28,210 nucleotides of DNA from GWB1-37-8 sp964603935 (GTDB lineage: Bacteria > Patescibacteriota > Microgenomatia > Levybacterales > UBA12049): positions 1 through 28,210 of the forward strand of contig CAZRWL010000013.1 of the NCBI GenBank assembly GCA_964603935.1, in the 5' to 3' direction. Position numbers and translations under genes: made by a program. Shown here in pieces: positions 20,582 to 27,047 of this stretch. Under the pieces are notes generated by a model. The model made no database searches. It was not told the origin of the DNA and saw only the letters and a list, made by a program, of their open reading frames with translations. Each line of letters opens with the position of its first letter. Within the stretch, counting starts at the first letter, position 1.

Positions 20582-20854
20582 CTACCTTACTACTTTTTTA
20601 AGTGTTTTACCCGGTGTAAATCCGGGAGCTTTTCTGGCTGCTATTGTAATTTTCTCTCCGGTCTTTGGGTTACGACCCACTCTCTGAACTCTATTGCGAA
20701 CAGAAAAAGTTCCAAATCCTGTAATCACCACTTTTTCTCCCCGTTTCAGCGCATCACGGATCGAACCGATAACAGCCTGAACGCCATCTCGAGCTGCCTT
20801 ATTTGTTAAATTAGCTTTTTTGGCAACGATTTCAATTAATTCTCTTTTTGTCAT
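20582..20854 (-). CDS. hup: HU-family histone-like DNA-binding protein
   Basis: Small dimeric protein that bends and packs DNA. With the ATG at 20854 it has 90 residues (MTKRELIEIVAKKANLTN...), the standard HU length. An ATG eight codons upstream is in frame, but the ribosome-binding-like GGTGGTGA sits just before the 20854 start and overlaps that extension. The DNA-binding arm reads GFGTFSVRNRVQRVGRNPKTGEKITIAARKAPGFTPGKTLK, with the conserved RNP that inserts into the minor groove. It is followed directly by the rnpB promoter. Confidence 0.97.
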   Translation of the reverse strand: MTKRELIEIVAKKANLTNKAARDGVQAVIGSIRDALKRGEKVVITGFGTFSVRNRVQRVGRNPKTGEKITIAARKAPGFTPGKTLKKVVR

Positions 20855-20896
20855 CTCTATCACCACCAATCCGGGCAAAAGATATAGATTAGCTTA

Positions 20897-20925
20897 AAAA
20901 TACAATGAAAACGCTAAGAAGTCAA
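20897..20925 (-). promoter_or_regulatory. Promoter of the HU gene
   Basis: Minus-strand TTGACT (20920-20925), 17-base spacer, TATTTT (20897-20902). Transcription would start near 20890, leaving about 36 bases of leader with a Shine-Dalgarno-like GGTGGTGA. Confidence 0.8.
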
Positions 20926-20993
20926 GAGGTCAAATTTTTTTTCTTATTCTCTTTATTAATTTGAAGATATTTCTATGTTTTATCAACTTAGAT

Positions 20994-21008
20994 ATACAAC
21001 TATTGTAT
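20994..21008. repeat. Small palindrome downstream of the Bro-N gene
   Basis: Arms ATACAA and TTGTAT with loop CTA, in the AT-rich gap (20926-21019) between the HU promoter and the Bro-N stop codon. No T-run follows on the minus strand, so a terminator is doubtful. Nothing else is recognisable in this gap. Confidence 0.4.
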
Positions 21009-21019
21009 CTTCTGTATTC

Positions 21020-21844
21020 TTATTTTTTAATTTTCCTAGCTGAAGGTTTTGGCAAATAATTTTCTCTGCTTGTTACTTTTTTGCCGCTAGTTAACTCTAT
21101 ATCTCTTCTTGTTCTTCCTCCGACAGCTCCTCCGTCTTTAGCATCTTTTTTTAGTCTGGGGAAACCCTTGGAATTACGATCTCTTGTGATTCTGGTTGTT
21201 GTTGCTTCCGCAAGCATCGTTAAAATTAATTCTATATCGTCCATATGATCCCGCAGGTTTTCCTTACTTAGTCCTTTAAAGTTTTTGTATTCGTCAACTT
21301 TCATATCAAAAGTTCCCTGCATAATTTCATTCGTGAGGATTGCAAATTCAATGCTTTTCGATGCGCCGCGATCATGCCATTCCTGGGTTAAGTCCTGCCT
21401 AACTGCTATTCCGCGCACGCGCTTGTCAATCCAATCTTTTGGATAACCCTTTTTATCATAAAGCTGCCTCATTCTACCCATTGCTAACTCAGGATTATTG
21501 ATTTCGTCAATTCTTTCTTTTCCTACTTTTGCCAGCCAGCGCTTAAATGGTTCTGCTTTTGGGGATGGAATGGACTGAATGATGCGGAAAATTCCCTCCA
21601 TATTGGCGCAATTCATTTTTTGTTTGCCGCCTCGTGTTGGAACCTCAAGGGTATGGACAATTTGTCCATACCCTTTTGATAATTCTGAATCCCTAACACG
21701 CATTTTATTGATATAGTCCTTGACGTTAAAGCTGTCAATCAATGCCAAAACCACATCCTCCACCACGAACCACCACTGATTTTCATGCCAAACGCGACGG
21801 ACTTGTTTCTTCTCGAAAATTGCAGCTTGCGATGTCATCTTCAT
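21020..21844 (-). CDS. Bro-N domain protein, DinD/antirepressor-like
   Basis: The N-terminal 100 residues match the BRO family N-terminal domain seen in prophage antirepressors and in DinD: IFEKKQVRRVWHENQWWFVVEDVVLALIDSFNVKDYINKMRVRD, then TRGGKQKMNCANMEGIFRIIQSIPSPKAEPFKRWLAKVGKERIDE. The remaining part (RGIAVRQDLTQEWHDRGASKSIEFAILTNEIMQGTFDMKVDEYKNFKGL, then AGGRTRRDIE-like tail) is the conserved C-terminal half of the long Bro-N/DinD-like proteins. 274 residues is also the size of E. coli DinD, a protein that interferes with RecA filaments. The function here is unknown. It follows the 672-residue gene by 40 bases and has its own promoter. Confidence 0.85.
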   Translation of the reverse strand: MKMTSQAAIFEKKQVRRVWHENQWWFVVEDVVLALIDSFNVKDYINKMRVRDSELSKGYGQIVHTLEVPTRGGKQKMNCANMEGIFRIIQSIPSPKAEPFKRWLAKVGKERIDEINNPELAMGRMRQLYDKKGYPKDWIDKRVRGIAVRQDLTQEWHDRGASKSIEFAILTNEIMQGTFDMKVDEYKNFKGLSKENLRDHMDDIELILTMLAEATTTRITRDRNSKGFPRLKKDAKDGGAVGGRTRRDIELTSGKKVTSRENYLPKPSARKIKK

Positions 21845-21858
21845 ATAAGACCGCTCTT

Positions 21859-21888
21859 ATTTTATCAGAATCTATTTCTCATCTTCAA
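21859..21888 (-). promoter_or_regulatory. Probable promoter of the Bro-N gene
   Basis: Minus-strand TTGAAG (21883-21888), 18-base spacer ending in TGA, then TAAAAT (21859-21864); 14 bases to the ATG at 21844. The -35 overlaps the last codons of the upstream gene. Confidence 0.55.
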
Positions 21889-23903
21889 TGTTTCAAAAAA
21901 CGATCAAGGAAACCAAGCTTCTGAGGTTCAGACTTGCCTTGCCCTTCCGTAGCCTTGTGCGAAGGAGGGCTAAGGGAGAACATCAACGCATCCTCCGGAT
22001 CCCACCCGTCGCCAGGACCAGCCCAGCCGTGGCCCAGCCACAATCCGTCATCACCACGATCGAGCCGGAAGACATCCGGACGGCCGTGACGGTCAGCGAT
22101 TTGCTTCATACCCATATATAACCACTCATTTAAAGGCTGGTCTTTGTATTTAAGTCTAAAATGTACTCCTGCTTCTGCAGGAACCAGATCCAGTCCCAAT
22201 TCTTTTGCTTTCGCATATATCTGGTCAGTTGTCGGGTTCCCGAGAAGAAGATCGGCAACCTTTAGCCGCACGGTAGGAAGCATTTTGGGATTGGGTAAAA
22301 TAATAAAGTCTTTGCTATTAAGCATATCTTTTGCATATTCGGTAATATTAATATTTGCTTGTTTAAGTTCTTGTTCCAACTGACTTTTGGATTTTCCGCC
22401 AATCTCAAGACTTTCTATGCGTATTTTTCCTTCAGGGAAAGAGGTGTATATATGTTCTATATTGTACTTTGATAAAAGATCAAAAATGCCGGGCGCAAGA
22501 GGCCCAACATACGCTTTTGTATCTTTATTTATTTCTTTTACGTCATGTGCAATCTGAGATTTTTCGCAGGCAAAAATAACTAACATATCTTCTTCTCGAT
22601 TTCTTGGAAGTCTAAGCTCGGCAATTCGCGGATCTTTTTTGTATCCAAAACCTTCAATTTGAGAATTAAGTTCATAAAAGAAAGTCAAATCCACACTATT
22701 AAGTTTTTCGCCTTTCTTAATTTTTCTTTCAATATCCGTTAAAAGCCTCATATCACTGGATTTCTTTTTGTATGATTTTCCTTCTTCTTCAAATTCAGGT
22801 TCTGAAAGTTTTGCGTCAACAACATCGCCTATATACGAATCAAGATGCTCATCTCTGGCAACTCCTCTTACTTCCGCAATATTGCCTTGTTGATTTATAA
22901 CCATAACGACCCTTGGAACAACAGGATTTCCCTCCTGATCGAAAGAGTAAAAGACATGCAAATCATTTTTATCTCTTACAAGATATCGCTCTGCCATTGC
23001 TTCTCCTCTGATACACCAGCCCGTGCCATAACTAGAAAGAGAGTCAACAAGTCGCTTTGGATCAGATCCTCTTGGATATTTAACCCATTTTCCTTTGGTA
23101 ATTTTTAATAATTCTTCAGCAATCGGCTTAAACTCTTCTATTGCCAGACCGTAGAGTTGGGAAAAATTTTTATTCTCCAAAGCCTCAAGGTATTTTTGTT
23201 TTGAGTCTTGTGAAATATCAAAACGGCCGGTAAATTCAAAATCTGTTCTTGTCTTGTCCGCCCTTGCTTTTTCATCGGGATATTTTTGCTCCAAATCTCC
23301 CAAGACAATTGCTAAAGCTTCACGGTTAAGTTCGGGAAAGGGAGCAACAGTTTTCCCTCCTTTGGTTCTCTCATTGAAAACTCCCTTACTTTTATCGTAA
23401 TTACCCATTCCCAAAACACTACGGAAAGCAAAATATTTAAGCCAGTCGGGATATTTAGCTTCATCGGAAGCCAAATAATCAACCCACCCATCAAGTGATC
23501 CTTGCTGATCTTTTATTATTGCTTGAGCAAGTTCTCTCCTGTAATCATCTGGAATATTAATTTCTCCATAGCCCTCTTCCCTGTGCCTGCGTTTTATGGA
23601 ATCGTAGTAACTTTCTGGAATATTTTCGGGTGAAGTAACAAAATTTCTGTGAAGAGCATGTTTTGCCATTGTCAAATTTCTTCCTTTTCTGTCAAAATCG
23701 CTATGGCTGCCTGTCAATTCAGGAGGATTTACGAATGCATGCAAACGATTAAGATAATTTTGAATACGGGTACTAAAATCACCTTGATCAACCGTCTCAC
23801 CTGTACGCTGTTCATTTCTTTTTGCTGCGGCTTTTACCCCATAATCTGTGTTGAGCTGATATTTTTTTTGCAAGAACTCTGCTCCCGCGTTTGCTTCACT
23901 CAT
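21885..23903 (-). CDS. Large protein of unknown function, CPR-type family with possible PcfJ-like core
   Basis: 672 residues, no signal peptide or membrane helix, so cytoplasmic. I know no assigned function; similar proteins in CPR genomes are, to my memory, labelled hypothetical. Visible parts: an N-terminal helical region (1-130); a block WVDYLASDEAKYPDWLKYFAFRSVLGMGNYD with PFPELNREALAIVLGDLEQKY (140-208); a core around GTGWCIRGEAMAERYL then DLHVFYSFDQEGNPVVPRVVMVINQQGNIAEVRGVARDEHLD (293-355), whose W-C ... P-R-V ... I-x-E-V-R-G order recalls the PcfJ family; a middle region (385-545) with GFGYKKDPRIAELR and IYTSFPEGKIR; and a C-terminal module (558-645) with HFRLKYKDQPLNEWLYMGMKQIADRHGRPDVFRLDR. 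The tail codes through a palindromic element (21941-21970). Confidence 0.75.
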   Translation of the reverse strand: MSEANAGAEFLQKKYQLNTDYGVKAAAKRNEQRTGETVDQGDFSTRIQNYLNRLHAFVNPPELTGSHSDFDRKGRNLTMAKHALHRNFVTSPENIPESYYDSIKRRHREEGYGEINIPDDYRRELAQAIIKDQQGSLDGWVDYLASDEAKYPDWLKYFAFRSVLGMGNYDKSKGVFNERTKGGKTVAPFPELNREALAIVLGDLEQKYPDEKARADKTRTDFEFTGRFDISQDSKQKYLEALENKNFSQLYGLAIEEFKPIAEELLKITKGKWVKYPRGSDPKRLVDSLSSYGTGWCIRGEAMAERYLVRDKNDLHVFYSFDQEGNPVVPRVVMVINQQGNIAEVRGVARDEHLDSYIGDVVDAKLSEPEFEEEGKSYKKKSSDMRLLTDIERKIKKGEKLNSVDLTFFYELNSQIEGFGYKKDPRIAELRLPRNREEDMLVIFACEKSQIAHDVKEINKDTKAYVGPLAPGIFDLLSKYNIEHIYTSFPEGKIRIESLEIGGKSKSQLEQELKQANINITEYAKDMLNSKDFIILPNPKMLPTVRLKVADLLLGNPTTDQIYAKAKELGLDLVPAEAGVHFRLKYKDQPLNEWLYMGMKQIADRHGRPDVFRLDRGDDGLWLGHGWAGPGDGWDPEDALMFSLSPPSHKATEGQGKSEPQKLGFLDRFLKH
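21941..21970. repeat. GC-rich palindromic element in the tail of the 672-residue gene
   Basis: Imperfect inverted repeat with outer arms GCCCT and AGGGC and inner TCC/GGA pairing. Its minus-strand core ACAAGGCTACGG resembles the CAAGGCTTCGG of the element at 16136-16161. It encodes part of the low-complexity tail (HKATEGQ). Confidence 0.65.
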
Positions 23904-23917
23904 TTTATTTTAAATTT

Positions 23918-23926
23918 ATTTTAGCA
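23918..23926 (-). promoter_or_regulatory. Extended -10 promoter of the 672-residue gene
   Basis: Minus-strand TGC followed by TAAAAT (23918-23923), 14 bases before the ATG at 23903. The surrounding TTTGTGCTAAAATAA is identical to the promoter of the helicase-nuclease gene. No -35 is visible. Confidence 0.55.
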
Positions 23927-23931
23927 CAAAA

Positions 23932-25197
23932 TTAAACCGAAGATTCTGAGGAAACTGCGCGGAATTCGCGGATTGCGGTAACTTTAACTTCTCCCGGAAC
24001 TGCCAACGTATTCGAAACCTCTTCTCTTATTTTGTTTGCTGTTATTGTAGTTTGGGCATCATCAAGTCTTCCGGGATTTATAATGACCCTTAACTCTCTT
24101 CCTGCTTCAAAAGCATAGGCATCTTCAACTCCCTCATATTTTTTGGCAATTTCCTCCATATCTCTCAATCTCTTGGCATATCCTTCAATATCCTCGAAAC
24201 GCGCGCCCGGTCTTGCGCCCGAAATAGAATCGGCTATATGGACTATGACTGATTCAACCGAAGAAAAAGGCTTATCTTCATGATGTTCCGCAACGCAGTT
24301 AACAATTTTTTCAGGAATGTTGAATTTTTTCAAAAGTTCCACTCCCAATTTCACATGGCTCCCTTCTCCCTCGACTACTTTACCAATGTCGTGAAAAAGA
24401 CAACCAAGCCTAACGATATTTACGTCTGCTCCGATCTCACTAGCGATATGTATTCCTATTTTTGTTTCTTCAAGAGTATGGACAATCAAATTTTGCCCGT
24501 ATGATGTTCTGAATTTAAAACGTCCCAAAATCGCCATTAACTCAACCGGCAAATTAAATACCCCGACTTCATGCGCAATCTTTTCACCCTCTTCAAGCAT
24601 AATTTTTTCAACTTCCTGCTTGGTCTGGTTGACAATCTCTTCAATTCTGAATGGCTGGATTCTGGTATCTTTCAGAAGTTTTTCAAGGGTTCTTTTGGCA
24701 ATTTCGCGCCTGACGGAATCAAAGCAGGAAAGCCGGATTATGCCCTCTTCATCCAAGTCAACGTCCACTCCGGTTGCCTGTTCAAATGCCCGGATATTGC
24801 GTCCTTCTTTGCCGATAATTCTTCCCTTTACATCCTCTGATTCTATCTTGAGTGTCGAAACAGTATACTCCGCAATGTAATCCAACGCCCCATGCTTCAT
24901 GCTATCCAGTAAAATTTCCTGGGATTTCTTGGCTGCAGTTCTTTTCGCATCTTCCTCTTTCTCTTTAATAATTTTTGCAATTGAAGCTGTCTCCTTTGCC
25001 TCTACCTCGGCTAATAAATCTTTCTTTGCTTCTTCCGCGGTTAATCCTGATACTTTCTGGAGTTTTTCCGAATATTCTTCTCTTTTTTTTGCAATGTCTG
25101 CCTCTGCTTTGCGAAGGATCTCTTTCTCCTTTTCAAGCTTTTCTTCTTTTTCCAGAAGTTTTTTCTCTAAATCAATGATATCCTGATTTTGATTCAT
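23932..25197 (-). CDS. rny: Ribonuclease Y without membrane anchor
   Basis: Endoribonuclease that starts mRNA decay. 421 residues against about 520 in Bacillus. Order: coiled coil (1-95, rich in E and K), KH domain (about 110-180, GRIIGKEGRNIRAFEQATGVDVDLDE), HD domain with FKFRTSYGQNLIVHTLEE (H240), CLFHDIGK (H269, D270), and HIADSISGARPGAR; C-terminal block EDAYAFEAGRELRVIINP. The usual N-terminal membrane helix is missing, and the in-frame DNA upstream of the ATG contains a stop (TAG) within about ten codons, so no extension can supply it. The enzyme should be soluble or recruited by the coiled coil. It lies 131 bases downstream of recX with its own promoter and a structured leader. Confidence 0.95.
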   Translation of the reverse strand: MNQNQDIIDLEKKLLEKEEKLEKEKEILRKAEADIAKKREEYSEKLQKVSGLTAEEAKKDLLAEVEAKETASIAKIIKEKEEDAKRTAAKKSQEILLDSMKHGALDYIAEYTVSTLKIESEDVKGRIIGKEGRNIRAFEQATGVDVDLDEEGIIRLSCFDSVRREIAKRTLEKLLKDTRIQPFRIEEIVNQTKQEVEKIMLEEGEKIAHEVGVFNLPVELMAILGRFKFRTSYGQNLIVHTLEETKIGIHIASEIGADVNIVRLGCLFHDIGKVVEGEGSHVKLGVELLKKFNIPEKIVNCVAEHHEDKPFSSVESVIVHIADSISGARPGARFEDIEGYAKRLRDMEEIAKKYEGVEDAYAFEAGRELRVIINPGRLDDAQTTITANKIREEVSNTLAVPGEVKVTAIREFRAVSSESSV

Positions 25198-25238
25198 AAT
25201 TTTTTGCAGACAAAGAAGAATCTACCTTAAAGGTAAAT

Positions 25239-25277
25239 TTATATCCCAAAAGAGGCAATAAAAACACTTTTTATCAT
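25239..25277 (-). CDS. Possible 12-residue leader peptide upstream of rny
   Basis: ATG at 25277 opens a 12-codon frame (MIKSVFIASFGI) ending in TAA. It has a good ribosome binding site, AAGAGG (25284-25289), six bases before the ATG, whereas rny itself has none. The complement CCTCTT (25250-25255 on the minus strand) lies within the small frame and could pair with that site. Whether the peptide is made is unknown. Confidence 0.35.
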   Translation of the reverse strand: MIKSVFIASFGI

Positions 25278-25302
25278 AGATAACCTCTTGTCTACTTAAA
25301 TA

Positions 25303-25332
25303 ATTATACTCCTTTGCCTAATACTTCGTCAA
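25303..25332 (-). promoter_or_regulatory. Promoter of rny
   Basis: Minus-strand TTGACG (25327-25332), 18-base spacer, TATAAT (25303-25308). Transcription would begin near 25296, giving about 100 bases of leader. The -35 lies at the recX stop codon, next to the terminal palindrome of that gene. Confidence 0.75.
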
Positions 25333-25877
25333 CTACGTTTAGTTTCATAAACGTAGTCAATGCTTTTCTTGATCGTGTCCCAATTAAATCCCTTGCTTGC
25401 CAAAAATCTCCCCAGCTTTTGATAAATCTCTTCCCGTGTCATTCCGAATTTATTTCGGAATCTCCCCATTTTCTTTTCAACCAACTTTTTCGCTTGTTCC
25501 AAATCACCTACGGTCTGCGACCCGCGATCTGCGACAAGCCGTTCTATTATTTCATCATCAATTCCTTTATTCTTTAATTCCAGCTTGATTAAACGCAAAC
25601 TCCGCGGTTTAAATCTAAGTCTATTTTCCACAAACATTCTCGCAAACTCTTCATCATTGATAAACTTCTTCTCCTTAAGCTTGACAATAATTTTTTCAAT
25701 AATGTCATTCTGGGGAGCCCGTTCGGCTTCGCTCACGGCGACTCCAGAATCGATTCTGGACAAGCCAGAATGACGTTTTGTTAAAATCTTTAATTTGTCT
25801 CTGACTTCTTTCTCCGACCGGGGACGATACGACAAAAATCTCAAAGCGGAATTATAAAACTTCTCAAAATATTCCAT
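25329..25877 (-). CDS. recX: RecX-family regulatory protein, expanded by repeat insertions
   Basis: RecX binds RecA filaments and damps recombinase activity. The 182-residue protein shows the three-helix repeats: YNSALRFLSYRPRSEKEVRDKL, then IIEKIIVKLKEKKFINDEEFARMFVENRLRFKPRSLRLIKLELKNKGIDDEIIERLV, and IYQKLGRFLASKGFNWDTIKKSID. Between them are segments that come from repeat elements in the DNA: RHSGLSRIDSGVAVSEAERAPQND (25704-25774), the DRGSQT region (25513-25535), RFRNKFGMT (25438-25461) and the last residues VYETKRS (25332-25357). All keep the frame. The gene follows recA after 8 bases, the usual recA-recX pairing. Confidence 0.9.
   Translation of the reverse strand: MEYFEKFYNSALRFLSYRPRSEKEVRDKLKILTKRHSGLSRIDSGVAVSEAERAPQNDIIEKIIVKLKEKKFINDEEFARMFVENRLRFKPRSLRLIKLELKNKGIDDEIIERLVADRGSQTVGDLEQAKKLVEKKMGRFRNKFGMTREEIYQKLGRFLASKGFNWDTIKKSIDYVYETKRS
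25332..25357. repeat. Palindromic element at the end of recX
   Basis: Arms ACTACGTTTA (25332-25341) and TAAACGTAGT (25348-25357), loop GTTTCA. It covers the last codons of recX and ends next to its stop. The same element, with a compensated base-pair change, lies in the P3 position of rnpB. Confidence 0.85.
25438..25461. repeat. Short palindromic element (8-5-8) in recX
   Basis: GTC followed by arms ATTCCGAA (25441-25448) and TTCGGAAT (25454-25461) with a 5-base loop. Same layout as the element at the rdgB 3' end (1133-1156). It encodes RFRNKFGMT in frame. Confidence 0.8.
25513..25535. repeat. Short direct repeat in recX
   Basis: TCTGCGAC occurs twice with a 14-base period (25514-25521 and 25528-25535), separated by CCGCGA. 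It encodes ADRGSQT and lies between two conserved RecX helical segments. Confidence 0.55.
25704..25774. repeat. 71-base palindromic element in recX
   Basis: Perfect 10-base terminal inverted repeats GTCATTCTGG (25704-25713) and CCAGAATGAC (25765-25774). Inside is a 16-base palindrome, CCAGAATCGATTCTGG (25744-25759), and a GC-rich middle with GTTCGGCTTCGCTCACGG. It encodes about 24 residues in frame in recX. It has no room for a transposase; it looks like a non-autonomous mini-element. Confidence 0.85.
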
Positions 25878-25885
25878 TTGTGAGG

Positions 25886-26956
25886 TTATTTTTCTTCTAT
25901 TCCTACTTCAACAGGGGTGCCGACGGATTTGTTTTTTTTCAGAATTTCATCGACAATCTTTTTTGCAATCTCCGGCTTTTCTTTGAGAAACATTTTTGTC
26001 GCTTCTTTTCCCTGCCCAAGCATGAGCTCGCCAAACCTATAAAATGCTCCGGATTTCTGAATTACTTCCATCTCCACCCCCACATCCACAATTCCGCCTT
26101 CCCGGGAAACTCCGTCTGCCATTACGTCAAACTCCGCAATTCTAAATGGAGCGGAAACTTTATTCTTGACCACTTTTACTCTATGGCGGGAACCGATAGC
26201 GCGGTCTCCGTCTTTAAGCGTTTCTATTTTTCTAATATCCATCCTCATGGTAGCATAGAATTTGAGAGCCAAGCCTCCGGTTGTGGTTTCCGGATTGCCA
26301 AACATAATTCCGATTTTCTGGCGCAATTGATTGGTAAATATACAAACTGTTTTTGATTTGGAAATAACACCTGTTAATTTCCGCAGAGCCTGAGACATGA
26401 GGCGCGCTTGAAGTCCCATCATGGAATCTCCCATTTCTCCCTCGATCTCCGCTCTGGGAACCAATGCCGCAACCGAATCAATTACCAAAACATCAACTCC
26501 GCCGCTTCGAATAAGACTTTCCGCAATTTCCAAAGCCTGTTCTCCCGTATCGGGTTGGGAAATTAGTAGCTCGTCAAGCTTAACTCCCAGGGTTTTTGCC
26601 CAGATTGGATCCAAAGCATGCTCCGCGTCAATAAAGGCTGCAACGCCTCCGTGCTTCTGGGCTTGGGCAATAATGGAAAGGCAAATTGTGGTTTTTCCCG
26701 AGGCTTCGGGACCGTAAATCTCAATAATTCTTCCCCTTGGCACTCCGCCTACTCCAAGCGCCAGATCCAAGGGAAGACAGCCCGTGGAGATAACCGAGAT
26801 ATCGAATTTTTGGCCTACTTCTCCGAAGCGCATTATGGAACCTCTGCCGTACTGTTTCTCTATTTGCTCCATTGCCAAATTTACAGCAGCGAGTTTCCCT
26901 GATGCTTCGGCTTGACCGTTGGAGGTAGCTTTTTGCGAATTCGGAGTCCTGCCCAT
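25886..26956 (-). CDS. recA: RecA recombinase
   Basis: Forms filaments on single-stranded DNA and carries out strand exchange. The 356-residue protein has Walker A GPEASGKTT (82-90), VLVIDSVAAL (Walker B), the DNA-binding loops EIEGEMGDSMMGLQARLMSQALRKL and NQLRQKIGIMFGNPETTTGG, and the C-terminal domain. The start at 26956 matches the usual N-terminal extension, and the -10 box of the promoter lies 9 bases upstream. I see no obvious LexA-type operator. recX follows after 8 bases. It is divergent from the ArsR-like gene. Confidence 0.98.
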   Translation of the reverse strand: MGRTPNSQKATSNGQAEASGKLAAVNLAMEQIEKQYGRGSIMRFGEVGQKFDISVISTGCLPLDLALGVGGVPRGRIIEIYGPEASGKTTICLSIIAQAQKHGGVAAFIDAEHALDPIWAKTLGVKLDELLISQPDTGEQALEIAESLIRSGGVDVLVIDSVAALVPRAEIEGEMGDSMMGLQARLMSQALRKLTGVISKSKTVCIFTNQLRQKIGIMFGNPETTTGGLALKFYATMRMDIRKIETLKDGDRAIGSRHRVKVVKNKVSAPFRIAEFDVMADGVSREGGIVDVGVEMEVIQKSGAFYRFGELMLGQGKEATKMFLKEKPEIAKKIVDEILKKNKSVGTPVEVGIEEK

Positions 26957-26965
26957 AATGGGTTA

Positions 26966-26994
26966 ATAATAAACAACTTGCCCTAACAATGCAA
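26966..26994 (-). promoter_or_regulatory. Promoter of recA-recX
   Basis: Minus-strand TTGCAT (26989-26994), 17-base spacer, TATTAT (26966-26971). Nine bases remain to the recA ATG, so the leader is about 2-3 bases. Confidence 0.8.
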
Positions 26995-27010
26995 GTGGTA
27001 AATTTCCTAC

Positions 27011-27039
27011 TTGACAGGACACGTAATTCCTGCTAATAT
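27011..27039 (+). promoter_or_regulatory. Promoter of the arsR-thioredoxin-ccdA operon
   Basis: TTGACA (27011-27016), 17-base spacer, TAATAT (27034-27039). Eight bases remain to the ATG at 27048, so the message should be leaderless or nearly so. It stands back to back with the recA promoter. Confidence 0.82.
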
Positions 27040-27047
27040 ATTATTAT

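Noticed and set aside
20994..21008. Terminator of the Bro-N gene
   Set aside because: AT-only 6-base-pair stem without a following T-run on the minus strand.
21020..23926. Prophage suggested by the Bro-N gene
   Set aside because: No structural, packaging, integrase or lysis genes nearby, and housekeeping genes lie on both sides.
26957..27047. LexA-type SOS box between recA and the ArsR gene
   Set aside because: No convincing inverted repeat of the known SOS-box types is visible in the intergenic region.
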